The translations under genes were made by a program, and so were the position numbers. From positions 3,643,116 through 3,707,115 of the forward strand of contig JBEVVY010000001.1 of assembly GCA_040506895.1 (NCBI GenBank): a stretch of 64,000 bases of DNA. The letters are read 5' to 3'. Below, one piece after another: positions 17,218-26,800 of the stretch; the stretch's first letter is position 1, and each line of letters begins with the position of its first letter. The notes beneath the pieces are model-generated. The model had not been told where the DNA came from. It saw nothing but the letters and a program-made list of their open reading frames with translations, and did not search any database. Origin of the DNA: Sedimenticola_A sp040506895. Lineage in GTDB: Bacteria > Pseudomonadota > Gammaproteobacteria > Chromatiales > Chromatiaceae.

Positions 17218-18747
17218 ATGCTATTCAACTCCTATCTCTTTCTGTTTGTTTTCCTCCCGCTGGTACTCGTGGGTTTTTTCCTGCTGGGAAAAAGAGTGGG
17301 TTCCTCGGCGGCCATGGCATGGTTGCTGATGGCCTCTGTCGTGTTCTATGCCAGCTGGGAGCCCGCCTACCTTGTGCTTCTGTTCGCATCCCTTGCGTTC
17401 AATTACTCTGCGGCACGGTTTATTGAGAAGACTGGCCGGGGACGTAAAGCCGTACTGTTAAGCGCAGTGTCCGCGAACGTGTTGCTGTTGTTCTATTACA
17501 AGGTTGCCATCGCCGGCCTGTTTGATGTGGATGTGCATACATCTGCTGCCTTCAGCACCAAGGAAGATGTGTTGATACCCCTGGCCATCTCGTTTATCAC
17601 GTTTCAGCAGATCGCCTTCCTGGTGGACACCTACCGCCGCAGGGTGCGCATGGCCCGTGTCCTGGAGTACAGTCTTTTCATCGTCTTCTTCCCCCAGCTG
17701 GTGATGGGGCCGATCGTCCATTACCGCGAGCTCATACCCCAGTTTCGCCTGCCTGAATTCAGCCACTGGCGTTGGGACAATGTGACCATTGGGCTTTCGA
17801 TCTTCATCATCGGCCTGTTCAAGAAGGTCGTGCTGGCGGATGGTATCGCACCCTACGTCAACGAAGTTTACGAAGCGCTCTACCTGCAAAAGGAGATCTC
17901 GTCGCTGGATGCCTGGGGCGGCGCCCTGGGATTCCAGATGCAGATCTACTTCGACTTTTCAGGCTATGCGGATATGGCAGTGGGATTGGCGCGGATGTTC
18001 AATATCAACTTGCCGATCAATTTCGATTCACCCTATCGCGCGACAAGCCGGTTCGATTTCTGGCGGCGGTGGCACATCTCTTTTGGCGCTTTCATGCGCC
18101 AGTACGTGTTTTTCCCCCTGGCCAGATCCAGGCGGATCAGGATCGGCAGGCTGGGCGCGCTGATGGCCACCACGATGATATCCGGGATCTGGCATGGCGT
18201 CGGTGTGACCTTCGTGGTGTGGGGTGCTCTGCAGGGCCTGCTGATGGCGCTTATACATTACAGGGGTGTGCTGCTGGGAAGTGTAAGATTGAAGTGGAAT
18301 GCCCGGCTATTCAACCCATGGCTGCCGATGCTCATGACTTTCTGTGTCACGATGTTGCTGGGTGTTTTTTTCCGCTCGAGGGATCTGGATGTTGCAATAT
18401 CCATGTTGGCACAAATGTATGATGGCATTGCCCTGCTTGTAGACGGACACTTCCATGCGTTTGTTTACGATATGAAGATGATGAGTCGCTACGATGCGAT
18501 ACAGATCGCCCTGATGATGGTGGTGGTCTGGGGTATGCCCAGCACGCAGCGCTTTTTCCGTGACTGTTGGAGCGCACTCGACCAGCGGCCCAGGGCGCCG
18601 AAGGAGACGCCGCCTGATCTGCTGCCGGGAGTATCCGGGCTTGGCTTTCAGATCAATCGCAAATGGGCAGTGGTTATCGGGTTGTTGCTGTTCATTGCAA
18701 TCGTGTTCATGGATCAGACCAGCCGCTTTATCTATTTCCAGTTCTAG
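17218..18747 (+). CDS. MBOAT family O-acyltransferase (AlgI-like)
   Basis: The 509-residue multi-pass membrane protein has MBOAT signatures: FDFWRRWHISFGAFMRQY and SGIWHGVGVTF, with the likely catalytic histidine at about residue 326 (equivalent to the AlgI active-site His). AlgI-type proteins pass acetyl groups across the membrane for O-acetylation of exported polysaccharides. No alginate biosynthesis genes are nearby. The next gene, 19 bp downstream, encodes a membrane-anchored SGNH-like protein that is the probable periplasmic transferase partner, as with AlgI/AlgJ/AlgX pairs. The target polymer is unknown. Confidence 0.9.
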   Translation: MLFNSYLFLFVFLPLVLVGFFLLGKRVGSSAAMAWLLMASVVFYASWEPAYLVLLFASLAFNYSAARFIEKTGRGRKAVLLSAVSANVLLLFYYKVAIAGLFDVDVHTSAAFSTKEDVLIPLAISFITFQQIAFLVDTYRRRVRMARVLEYSLFIVFFPQLVMGPIVHYRELIPQFRLPEFSHWRWDNVTIGLSIFIIGLFKKVVLADGIAPYVNEVYEALYLQKEISSLDAWGGALGFQMQIYFDFSGYADMAVGLARMFNINLPINFDSPYRATSRFDFWRRWHISFGAFMRQYVFFPLARSRRIRIGRLGALMATTMISGIWHGVGVTFVVWGALQGLLMALIHYRGVLLGSVRLKWNARLFNPWLPMLMTFCVTMLLGVFFRSRDLDVAISMLAQMYDGIALLVDGHFHAFVYDMKMMSRYDAIQIALMMVVVWGMPSTQRFFRDCWSALDQRPRAPKETPPDLLPGVSGLGFQINRKWAVVIGLLLFIAIVFMDQTSRFIYFQF

Positions 18748-18766
18748 GGCCTGCTAAGACTAAGAC

Positions 18767-19936
18767 GTGACAAACTACCTACGGACACTACTGCTTACTT
18801 TCTGCCTGCTCTGGCTGGTTGCGGCTGTATTGAGCTACTGGTTCGATCCGCTGGGCTATTTCCGGGCCCGGGAGTGGAGGTCTTCGGATTTTCTCTCGGA
18901 CAGGGTTTGGGGGGACGGACGCAATGTCAGTGCCCTGCTGCTTCCGGTAGCGCGGGCGGAGACCCTGATTGGCGGAAACTCCAGGGTGGGATACGGGTTT
19001 GATGTTGCCGACACCGCAGTTCGGGAATATACAGGGAAGGCTTACAACCTGGGGATCTCCGGTGCCAGCTTTGATGAACTCGATGCGTATATCCGTCATG
19101 CAGTTCATCATCACACGCCTGAAACAATCATGCTGGGGCTTGATCTTGGGCAGTTTGGATTGACGCTGCAAAAAAATCCGCCTGTGATCGAGCTGGCCGA
19201 TGACGAGACCGTGGGGTTGCTGGCCAGGATGAAGGCGATGGGTTATGCCCTCTGGTCAAAAGAGGCATTGAGCAACATCCTCTGGCAGGCCATTAATCCC
19301 CATGATCTGACGCTGCATGGCGTTTACAATGATCAACTCGCGATAAAGCATAATAGAGAAATTGGGGTGAGGGCTGCATCCAGTATTGTTGAAGGTCACA
19401 GTGTCTCTTACTGGAGAGAACAGAGTGACTGGGCCCGCTACCCTGAGCGAATGCGCCTGTTGGGGCGCATGATCGATGATGCCTGTGGCCTGGGGATCGA
19501 TGTAAAACTCTTTATTTCGCCGCTTCATGTTCGCCAACTGTTGTTGATGGACGTTCTGAACCTTTCGGATCGTTTTGATGACTGGAAGCGGGACCTGGTG
19601 AAAACCGTTGAACGTCACCGCACAAACGATTGTTCAGTGATGTTGATGGATTTTTCCGGCCTGTCGGATATAACACGTGAAGCAGTGCCGCCCCAGGGCG
19701 ATAACACCAGCGCCATGAAGGGCTACCTGGAGTCGAGCCACTACAGGCCTGCTCTTGGGCGGAAGATTGTCGAGAGGTTCTGGAGAAGTGATGATGCTTC
19801 GGTCTCCTTCGGTATTGCACTGACAGAAGCGAACATCGAGGATCAGATCAACGGGATGCGGGCGGAACTGGTAGAATTTCGTGGCTCTCACCCGGAATTG
19901 GTCGCAGAGCTCTCGAACATCGCGGGGAATGAATAA
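18767..19936 (+). CDS. membrane-anchored SGNH-like protein, probable partner of MBOAT
   Basis: The 389-residue protein has one N-terminal membrane segment (about residues 5-25) and a periplasmic domain starting with LIGGNSRVGYGFD, which resembles the GDSL/SGNH nucleophile block. HVRQLLLMD and ESSHYRPALGRKI near the C-terminus resemble the later block with the catalytic His. The start is GTG at 18767 with a weak Shine-Dalgarno; no better start precedes the membrane segment. Position directly behind the MBOAT gene supports a role in O-acetyl transfer to a secreted polysaccharide (inference). Family assignment is moderate since overall similarity to AlgJ/AlgX is low by eye. Confidence 0.7.
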   Translation: MTNYLRTLLLTFCLLWLVAAVLSYWFDPLGYFRAREWRSSDFLSDRVWGDGRNVSALLLPVARAETLIGGNSRVGYGFDVADTAVREYTGKAYNLGISGASFDELDAYIRHAVHHHTPETIMLGLDLGQFGLTLQKNPPVIELADDETVGLLARMKAMGYALWSKEALSNILWQAINPHDLTLHGVYNDQLAIKHNREIGVRAASSIVEGHSVSYWREQSDWARYPERMRLLGRMIDDACGLGIDVKLFISPLHVRQLLLMDVLNLSDRFDDWKRDLVKTVERHRTNDCSVMLMDFSGLSDITREAVPPQGDNTSAMKGYLESSHYRPALGRKIVERFWRSDDASVSFGIALTEANIEDQINGMRAELVEFRGSHPELVAELSNIAGNE

Positions 19937-19981
19937 GGGCTACCAGCGGTGTGCCTGTAATGACCGGAGGGGTCGGTATCA

Positions 19982-20323
19982 ATGGTTAAGTTGACCAAGG
20001 CAGTGTCAGCATGGCAGACACCTGAATTCAGAGAGATTCTGAAACACGAGATCGAAGCACTGGATGGGCAGAAGTTGCCCCTGCAGCAGGGGCTGACGCA
20101 TGCCAGTTATGCCAAGCCTGAAGGTTTCACGGTCATGATCATCAGCGTTTCAGATGACTCTGGCAGTATCCATGTGAAAGCCGGGATACATTACAAGGGC
20201 ATCATCGCCGGATGCAACTGCAGTGATGATCCCACGCCACCGGATGAGACAATCGAGTACTGTGATGTGCAGTTGTCCATCGACAAGGAGTCGGCTGAAG
20301 CGACAGTGAGGCTCATCGATTGA
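19982..20323 (+). CDS. conserved hypothetical protein
   Basis: I do not recognise this 113-residue protein. It is soluble, has no signal peptide, and has a C-terminal half predicted as beta strands with three cysteines (AGCNCSDD and EYCDVQLS). A GGAGGGG Shine-Dalgarno stands upstream of the ATG, and codon use matches its neighbours, so it is probably real. It lies 45 bp behind the SGNH-like gene and 31 bp before the zinc-ribbon membrane protein on the same strand. Confidence 0.7.
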   Translation: MVKLTKAVSAWQTPEFREILKHEIEALDGQKLPLQQGLTHASYAKPEGFTVMIISVSDDSGSIHVKAGIHYKGIIAGCNCSDDPTPPDETIEYCDVQLSIDKESAEATVRLID

Positions 20324-20354
20324 TCGTGCACCCCGCCATCATCCCCCGGCGTCC

Positions 20355-20666
20355 ATGCAGGTGAGCATCTCATCCGGTCAATTCAGCTGCAGCCGGTGCG
20401 GTGAAAAGATCGAGACCTGGCTGACCAGGAGAGCGAGCTTCCACTGTCCCGCTTGCGGACAGACATTCAGATCGAACTACAAGTCATCCCTGGTGAAAAG
20501 CGTGCTGCTGGGTGTGATGACCTGGTTGGCGGGTCTATGGACCGGTCTCTATTTCGCGGACTCCTGGCAGAGAGTTCTTGCAGTGTCCATTGAGCTGGGA
20601 TTGTTCGCCGCTTTTCTCGTTGCCTTCTTCGTGCATCGGCGCCTGCAGAGAATTGAGCCTCAATAG
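20355..20666 (+). CDS. zinc-ribbon membrane protein
   Basis: The 103-residue protein has an N-terminal zinc ribbon formed by two CxxC pairs (FSCSRCGE and FHCPACGQ, ~20 residues apart), followed by two membrane helices (about residues 48-66 and 72-92). Its function is unknown. Its last 7 bp overlap the end of a convergent membrane protein gene on the other strand. Confidence 0.72.
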   Translation: MQVSISSGQFSCSRCGEKIETWLTRRASFHCPACGQTFRSNYKSSLVKSVLLGVMTWLAGLWTGLYFADSWQRVLAVSIELGLFAAFLVAFFVHRRLQRIEPQ

Positions 20667-21025
20667 TCCTTGATCCAAAGGCTGATCAGCTTCCAGGAAA
20701 GCGCAATCACACCCAGCGTGGAGGCGATGAACAGGATGCCCATCAACCAACTCCAGCTCCTGGATATTCCTGCCTTCGCTTTCCGGATAAATCCCTTCTG
20801 TGCCCTTGGGTGCCCCGGAATCTCTTTGAAACAATCGATCAGGGCGTAGATGCTGAGAAACCAGAGAAAGAGAACGATAAGGGGGTAGAGGTAGTAATCG
20901 CTCCCGGCGGGTTCAAGGGCCAGGAGGATGACGACCACGGCAATGATCGATGCCGCGGCAAGCCCCAGTGCAACGTTCTGGTAGGGGGTGAGGCGTCTGG
21001 CAACCCGGTGCAGTTTTTCGAGCAT
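20660..21025 (-). CDS. small three-helix membrane protein, unknown function
   Basis: The 121-residue protein has three predicted membrane helices (about residues 18-36, 43-62 and 93-112) separated by a basic cytoplasmic loop. I do not recognise a family. It lies 39 bp downstream of the B12-photoreceptor regulator on the same strand and may be co-transcribed with it, which would put it under light control (inference). Confidence 0.65.
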   Translation of the reverse strand: MLEKLHRVARRLTPYQNVALGLAAASIIAVVVILLALEPAGSDYYLYPLIVLFLWFLSIYALIDCFKEIPGHPRAQKGFIRKAKAGISRSWSWLMGILFIASTLGVIALSWKLISLWIKDY

Positions 21026-21064
21026 AATCCTGTCAGGCCTGTGCTTCCTGGCTGTCCGGATGGG

Positions 21065-22021
21065 CTAGCGGATGATCGTCGAGAGGGTCGCTCTGAACGA
21101 CTCCAGGTCATCCGCTATCTTCTCAGTGTACTCGGCAACGGTCTGCCGATAGGGGGCAGCGGCTGCACCACCGATGATCAGTGAGATCTCCTCCGGCAGA
21201 ATCAGTTTCAGCTGCTTCAGTTCGGATGCCAGCAGTATCTCGTCCGCTATGCACTGCAGGCTCAGACCCACAGCGGTGGCATTGGACTGAATGGCTGCCG
21301 CACCAATTTCCGCTGCCGGGAGATTCGCACCGAGATAGAGGGCATTCCAGCCTTCGGCCTCGGCAATGATGGCTGCCATCAGCGCGCCCATCTCGTGCTC
21401 CTGTCCTGCAGGGGTGGTCAGCACGATGACAGGCCCCGACTTGTTGAGTCCTCTCAGCATGCCCAGCAGGTGATGCCTGATGATGACGCTGGCCATATGT
21501 TCCTGGGAGACCCTGATCTGCCCCGTTTCCCAGGACTGGCCGATCTGTTTCAGAAGTACCGAGATCACCTGGTCCAGGAAAATGGGTAGCGGGAGTTCAG
21601 CCTCAGCGACGGCGAGGTTGCGACGCAACAGGGCCTGGTCAAGTGCCACCGATGCCTGAAAACACTTGTCGACGTGGCCCGCCGGGCCTTGTGCACCCCT
21701 GGTTGAGGTCAGCAGGTCGGCGTGGGAGTTCTCATCCTCCTCGGCAAGGGAGAGGAGGGCGCCGTTATCCAGTTCAGCCACCTCACTGATCCGTCTTCCC
21801 GCGCTGGTCACCTTCTGTAGCAATGCCAGGCGCCTGATGTCATCGTCAGAGTAGAGGCGCCGGCCTCCGGTTATACGTACCGGGTTAACGGCCCCGTAAC
21901 GTCTCTCCCAGACCCGTATCACATCGGCGCTCAGGCCCGTTCTGCGGGCGACCACTTGTATGGGGTGTCTTGCCTCACCTTCTCTCTGGGCGGAGCTGTT
22001 TTCAGATTCAATATCCATCAT
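21065..22021 (-). CDS. MerR-family regulator with B12-binding photoreceptor domain (CarH/LitR type)
   Basis: The 318-residue regulator has an N-terminal MerR helix-turn-helix (VVARRTGLSADVIRVWERRYGAV...GGRRLYSDDDIRRLALL). A helical cap follows with the Wx9EH signature (W at WETGQIRVSQEH), and then a cobalamin-binding domain with HxxG (GQEHEMGAL). Wx9EH is the hallmark of CarH-type proteins that bind adenosylcobalamin in the dark and release DNA in light. It is divergent from a fasciclin lipoprotein gene, and palindromes TTGTCTAAGACAA and TTGTCTAGGACAG lie between them, one overlapping its own probable -35. It is probably an autoregulated light-responsive repressor (inference from motifs and context). 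Confidence 0.9.
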   Translation of the reverse strand: MMDIESENSSAQREGEARHPIQVVARRTGLSADVIRVWERRYGAVNPVRITGGRRLYSDDDIRRLALLQKVTSAGRRISEVAELDNGALLSLAEEDENSHADLLTSTRGAQGPAGHVDKCFQASVALDQALLRRNLAVAEAELPLPIFLDQVISVLLKQIGQSWETGQIRVSQEHMASVIIRHHLLGMLRGLNKSGPVIVLTTPAGQEHEMGALMAAIIAEAEGWNALYLGANLPAAEIGAAAIQSNATAVGLSLQCIADEILLASELKQLKLILPEEISLIIGGAAAAPYRQTVAEYTEKIADDLESFRATLSTIIR

Positions 22022-22043
22022 GGTTTCTATTGTAATTCAACTT

Positions 22044-22056
22044 TTGTCTAAGACAA
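22044..22056. promoter_or_regulatory. palindromic operator candidate 1 (TTGTCTAAGACAA)
   Basis: This near-perfect 13-bp palindrome lies 23 bp upstream of the MerR/B12 regulator start. On the minus strand it supplies the -35 of a plausible promoter (TTGTCT, 16 bp, TACAAT), so bound repressor would block the regulator's own transcription. A related palindrome lies 40 bp away. Confidence 0.6.
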
Positions 22057-22059
22057 GAG

Positions 22060-22096
22060 TTGACAAAAAATTAATGTCAGCTATTGTCTAGGACAG
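22060..22096 (+). promoter_or_regulatory. fasciclin gene promoter with operator candidate 2
   Basis: A perfect -35 (TTGACA, 22060-22065) is followed 16 bp later by TATTGT (22082-22087) as the -10. The -10 lies within the second palindrome TTGTCTAGGACAG (22084-22096), so the MerR/B12 regulator could repress this promoter. A further half-site (AGACA) follows at about 22102. Confidence 0.55.
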
Positions 22097-22146
22097 ACAT
22101 TAGACAGATATGCCTGTTTACATCCAAATTTATGAGGAATGAGATT

Positions 22147-22656
22147 ATGAAAACGCACACTTTTCCTGGAATGAAGCAGTTCGGTATTCTCGCGGTTGTT
22201 CTTGTGTCCATGCTGATGATTGGTTGCCAGTCGACGGGACATGCGCGCGCCCAGAAGATGGATATCGTGGAGACCGCCATGGCGGCTGGTGACTTCGATA
22301 CCCTTGTGACGGCCGTGAAAGCCGCCGGGCTGGTGGAGACACTGCAGGGTGACGGTCCGTTTACCGTCTTCGCACCCACTGACGAGGCCTTTGCCAAGAT
22401 TCCGGCAGGTCAGCTGAACGCTCTGCTGGCTGACAAGGAGGCCCTGACCAAGGTGCTTACCTACCATGTTGTGGCCGGCAAGGTGGTGGCCTCAGATGTG
22501 GTCAAGCTGGACAGTGCAAAAACCGTTCAGGGACAGTCCGTCAGTATCGATGCGAGTTCCGGCGTCAAGGTGGATAATGCCAACGTTATCAAGACCGATA
22601 TCATGGCAAGCAACGGCGTGATCCATGTTATCGATTCAGTGATCCTGCCGATGTGA
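22147..22656 (+). CDS. fasciclin-domain lipoprotein
   Basis: The 169-residue protein has a lipoprotein signal (hydrophobic stretch ending in LMIGC) and one fasciclin (FAS1) domain: FDTLVTAVKAAGLVETL, GPFTVFAPTDEAFAKIP, LTKVLTYHVVAGKV and NGVIHVIDSVILP. FAS1 proteins mediate adhesion or other surface functions. The ATG at 22147 follows GAGGAATGAGATT; an earlier in-frame ATG five codons upstream lacks a Shine-Dalgarno. It is transcribed divergently from the CarH-like regulator through a shared operator region. In other bacteria FAS1 genes occur in light-induced regulons, which fits. Confidence 0.9.
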   Translation: MKTHTFPGMKQFGILAVVLVSMLMIGCQSTGHARAQKMDIVETAMAAGDFDTLVTAVKAAGLVETLQGDGPFTVFAPTDEAFAKIPAGQLNALLADKEALTKVLTYHVVAGKVVASDVVKLDSAKTVQGQSVSIDASSGVKVDNANVIKTDIMASNGVIHVIDSVILPM

Positions 22657-22669
22657 TGGGGACATGTAC

Positions 22670-22698
22670 CAGGCCGGGCAGTCCGCCCGGCCTGTTTA
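22670..22698 (+). terminator. stem-loop terminator after fasciclin gene
   Basis: A perfect 10-bp GC-rich stem (CAGGCCGGGC/GCCCGGCCTG) with a 5-nt loop is followed by TTTACC. The short T-run makes it a moderate intrinsic terminator between convergent genes. Confidence 0.6.
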
Positions 22699-22745
22699 CC
22701 GTAAGAGTAAAAGCTGCTGGGCGAGGGTGAAACCAGTAGCGAAGT

Positions 22746-23351
22746 TTATGTTTTCCGCCAGAGCAGGATACGGTTGTTGACCGGCATCTCGATATCCTCC
22801 TCGAGTGTCAGGCCAGACCGGTCTGCGATCTCCTCCAGCCAGTCCACGTCCCTGATACCCCGCTGAGGTTCCCACGCCTTGAGCCAGCGGTCGAAACGCC
22901 AGTTGCTCTCGCTGGTGTGTTCCCCGTGATACATGAAGGGGCCGTAGATGAGGAACCTGCCGCCCGGCTTGAGGATCCTGCCAATACCCCTGAACATCGC
23001 CTCGACCGCTTCTTCCGGCATGATGTGCGCCGTGTTGGCGCTGAACGCGGCATCGTACTGTTGATCGGGCCAGTGATCCCGGGTGACATCCAGTTCGATA
23101 GGGGGCTGCACGTTCGGTAGTGCCGCCTCGTCCAGCCACAGCCGGATACCCTCGTGCATCTCCAGTTGGTCGCTGGTCTGCCAGGTGATGGCAGGCATCG
23201 CGGCGCCGAAATGTACGGCATGCTGGCCGGTGCCACTGCCAATTTCCAGGACCCGGATGTTGTCAGCCAGCTTCTCCTGGAGCACCTCCAGGATAGGCGG
23301 CCCGTTTTCATCACAGGCTTCTGCGTGGGGCTTTTTGGGGGATCCGCTCAT
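22746..23351 (-). CDS. DUF938 SAM-dependent methyltransferase
   Basis: The 201-residue class I methyltransferase-like protein is of the DUF938 family. The SAM-binding glycine loop is VLEIGSGTGQHAVHFG, with motif TSDQ at the end of strand 2 and AFSANTAHIM in the family-typical middle. Its start directly abuts the stop of the cytochrome gene (23352), so it is the last gene of the RND/cytochrome transcription unit. The substrate is unknown. Confidence 0.88.
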   Translation of the reverse strand: MSGSPKKPHAEACDENGPPILEVLQEKLADNIRVLEIGSGTGQHAVHFGAAMPAITWQTSDQLEMHEGIRLWLDEAALPNVQPPIELDVTRDHWPDQQYDAAFSANTAHIMPEEAVEAMFRGIGRILKPGGRFLIYGPFMYHGEHTSESNWRFDRWLKAWEPQRGIRDVDWLEEIADRSGLTLEEDIEMPVNNRILLWRKT

Positions 23352-23783
23352 TCAGTTCAGTCCGCCGCGCTGTTTCCATGCGTCGTAGATCTCGTCGTTC
23401 CAGAAGTTCTGGAAATAGGCGATGGCGGCATATTTCTCACTCTCATCGAGAACGGCTTTGAATGGCGGCATCTTGCCGCCCAGGGGTATGCCGCCCTTAT
23501 CCACGGTTCGTTTTAGCATCTTCAGTGGATGGTGCCAGGCGTGTGCGGTGCCGTTCAGCGGAGGAGGGGGGTAGGATCCATCGGGCAGGCTTTGCCGCCA
23601 ATCGTCTGCCAGTCCCTGGGCTTTTGCGCCGTGGCACACTGCGCAGTTTTTCAGGAATACCTGCTCTCCCTGTTCCACCTGGGCCTGGCTGTACCATCGT
23701 CCAGGCAGCATGCCGTCGCTGTTCTGTTGGGTGCAGCCCGCAAGCAGCAGCAGAGCGGTTACACCGGAAAGTGGAACCCTCAT
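23352..23783 (-). CDS. monoheme cytochrome c lipoprotein
   Basis: The 143-residue protein has a lipoprotein signal (LLLLAGC) and a single CAVCH heme site with a later Met (GGKMPPF) as likely sixth ligand. The ATG at 23783 follows GGAGGAG; upstream in-frame codons are not family-like. It probably sits on the periplasmic face and carries electrons, but the partner is unknown. It lies 62 bp after the RND permease and abuts the methyltransferase. Confidence 0.87.
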   Translation of the reverse strand: MRVPLSGVTALLLLAGCTQQNSDGMLPGRWYSQAQVEQGEQVFLKNCAVCHGAKAQGLADDWRQSLPDGSYPPPPLNGTAHAWHHPLKMLKRTVDKGGIPLGGKMPPFKAVLDESEKYAAIAYFQNFWNDEIYDAWKQRGGLN

Positions 23784-23845
23784 CGGTCTCCTCCGTCTCC
23801 ATTGTTCCGTTTTCTTTTCATGTGACCCTGAACAGGATCCAAAAT

Positions 23846-26800
23846 TCAATCCCGGATACTGACCAGGCGGTAGACCGAGGGTACCAGTACCAGGCTGACC
23901 AGGGTGGAGAAGAGCAGGCCCGAGACGATGGTCACCGCCAGTGGCTGCAGCATTTCGGAGCCCTCTCCAAGGGCCAGGGCCAGGGGCAGCATGCCGACCA
24001 CCGTGGTGAGGGTGGTCATCAGGATAGGGCGCAGGCGCAGCCGGGCCGCCTCGATGATCGCCTCGCGCACCCCCAGCCCGTTGCGCCGCTGTATCTCGAT
24101 GTACTCCACCAGCACGATGGCGTTGTTGACCACGATACCAGCCAGCATGATCATGCCGAGCCAGATGGGCATGGAGAGGGGCAGCTCAGTGACCTGCAGC
24201 CCGATGGCCACGCCGATGATCGCGAAGGGGACACTGAGGATGATCACGATGGGATTGCGGAGAGATTCATACTGTACCGCCATCACCACGAAGACCAGGA
24301 AGATGGCGAGCCCCAGCAGCTGGTAACTGAGATTGCGTCCCTCTTTCAGCGTCTCCAGGTTGCCCGCCTCGTAGACGGTATAGCCCTTGGGGATCTGCAT
24401 GTCGTCGAGCAGTTTCAGTGTCGACTCAATGGTCTCGTTGAGGGTTTTCTCGCCGGTGAGGGTGGCGCTCACCTCCACCATGCGCTGCTGAAGGTCGCGC
24501 ATGATGGCAGAAGGGGTGGGTTGGAGTTCCACCCGGGCGATGTCCGAGAGGTGAACCGGTGCCCGTGACTCGTTCTTGCTGAAGAGGATGATGTTCTCCA
24601 GGTCGGCCGGATTGGCGACATCCTCCCGGTCCAGTCGCAGCAGTACGTCGATGGAGCGGTCTTCGGTGATGAAGTCGGTAACGTTGCTCCCCTGCAGGGC
24701 GAAGCGCAGGGCCTTGCCCACGTCCTCTACAGTGAGGCCGTAGCTTGCGGCACGCTCCCTGTCCACCAGCACCGAGAGTTCCTGGTTCTTCTCTTCGGCG
24801 GAGTGCTGCAGGTTGCCCAGGCCGTCCACGGCCGTGATCTTCTGCATCACCCTGTCCGCCAGCTTTTCCAGCACTTCCAGGTCCGGGCCCTTGATCCTGA
24901 GGGCGAAGTCGTCGTCGCTGCGGTTGAGGCGGATACCACGCACCCCGCGGCTGAAGATGCGCACCTTTATCCCCGGTATCCGCTCCTTGGCCACCAGCTT
25001 GTTGACCCGGCCGATCCAGCGTTGGGTGGGGAGTCCTGCACGCTCAGTGAGGGGTTTCAGCTGCACCTTCACGCTGGCCCGGTTGGCCGATTCGTGCTGG
25101 GAGCGGCCGAAGACATGGCCGCCGACGGTGGTGAAAAGGGTCTCCACCTCGGGTTGGATGGAGAGTATCCCTTCGATCCTCTCTGTGATGCGGTTCATGC
25201 GGGCCACGCTGGTGCCCTTGTCCGCACTGATACTGACATAGACCTGTCCCTCGTCCATGCGCGGCAGGAAGATCTGCTTGCTGTCCAGGAAGCGTGGGGC
25301 TGCTACCGCCAGACCCGCAATGAAGAGGGCCAGGATCAGCCAGTGGACCCTGATCAGCCAGCCCAGCAGCCAGGCGTAACCGTTCTGCAGGAGGGCAATG
25401 GCCCCGTTGACCCCGCGGCGCAGCAGGCCTTCGCGTCCCGTGGGGATGCGCCCCGCCAGGGCCGGGACCAGGGTCAGGGCCACCAGCATGGAGGCGACGA
25501 TGGCCGCCGAGATGGTGAAGATCAGTTCCCTGAACAGCAGTCCCACCAGGCCGCTGATGAACAGGAACGGCAGCACCGCGGCCAGGTTGGTGGAGGTGGA
25601 GGCGACGATCGCACTGTTGACCTCCGAGGCGGCCTGCTTGGAGGCGTGATCACGGTCTTCGCCTTTGCGTTGATGGCGGTAGATGTTCTCCAGCATGACG
25701 ATGGTGCTGTCCACCAGCATGCCGATCCCCAGGGCGAGTCCGCCGAGGGTCATGATGTTGAGGGTCAGTCCGGCGGAACTCATCAGGATGAAGGTGACCA
25801 GGATGGCGATGGGGATGGCGCTGCCGATGATCAGGGTGCGGCGCAGACTGCCGAGGAAGATATAGACCACCAGCATCGCCAGCAGGGCGCCGCTGCCGGC
25901 GGCGGTGATGGCGTTGTCCAGCGAGCGGCGCACGTACTGTGCCTGGTCGTCGACGATACGGACCTCGATATCCTCCGGGATCAGTCCGTCACGATGCAAC
26001 TGCTCGAGCTTGACGTTGACGCCGTCCACCACCGCCACAGTATTGGCCTGGGGCTGTTTCTGGATGGAGAGCTTGATACCCGGCAGACCGTTGAGGCGTA
26101 TGCGCAGCCGTTCGTCCTCGGCCCCGTCGATCACCTGGGCCACCTCGCCCAGTCGTAGCAATCGGGCCGGCCCTCCGCCATTTTCGACCGGGATCGGCAG
26201 GTTGGCGATCTCCTCCACGTTGCGAAAGCGCCCGGCGGTCCGACCACTGATCTCGGCGTTATCCATTATCAGGCGTCCCGCCGGGGTTTCTATATTGGCG
26301 CTCTCCAGTGATGCTGCGATATCCAGGATATCGAGTCCCAGTCCGGCCAGGCGGTTCTGATCCGCCAGTACCTGGATCTCGCGTATCAGGCCGCCGCCCA
26401 CTTCGGCAGCGGCCACGCCTGGGATGTTGAGCAGCCACTTGCCGAGGCTGTAGTCGACCCAGCTGCGCAGCTCCACCGGGTCACGCAGGCTGGAGCTGAC
26501 CACGTATTCAGCGATGGGTATCTGGGAGGGATCGCGCTTGTAGATCACCGGTGCATCGATGGTGTCCGGCAGGAAGCGCTTGGCACGGTCCAGGCGGGTG
26601 CTGGCGTCCCGCAGGGCGATGTCGATGTCCTTGCCGTATTCGAACGAGAGAGAGACGGCGCTACGACCTTCGCTGGTCTGGGACTCGATATGGATGGCGT
26701 CCTCGGTGATCGCCAGCTGCTCTTCCAGCTGACGGGTGACCTCGTCCTCCATGATGGTCGCCGGCACGCCCGGGTCCATGATGCGCACCCGTACATCCGG

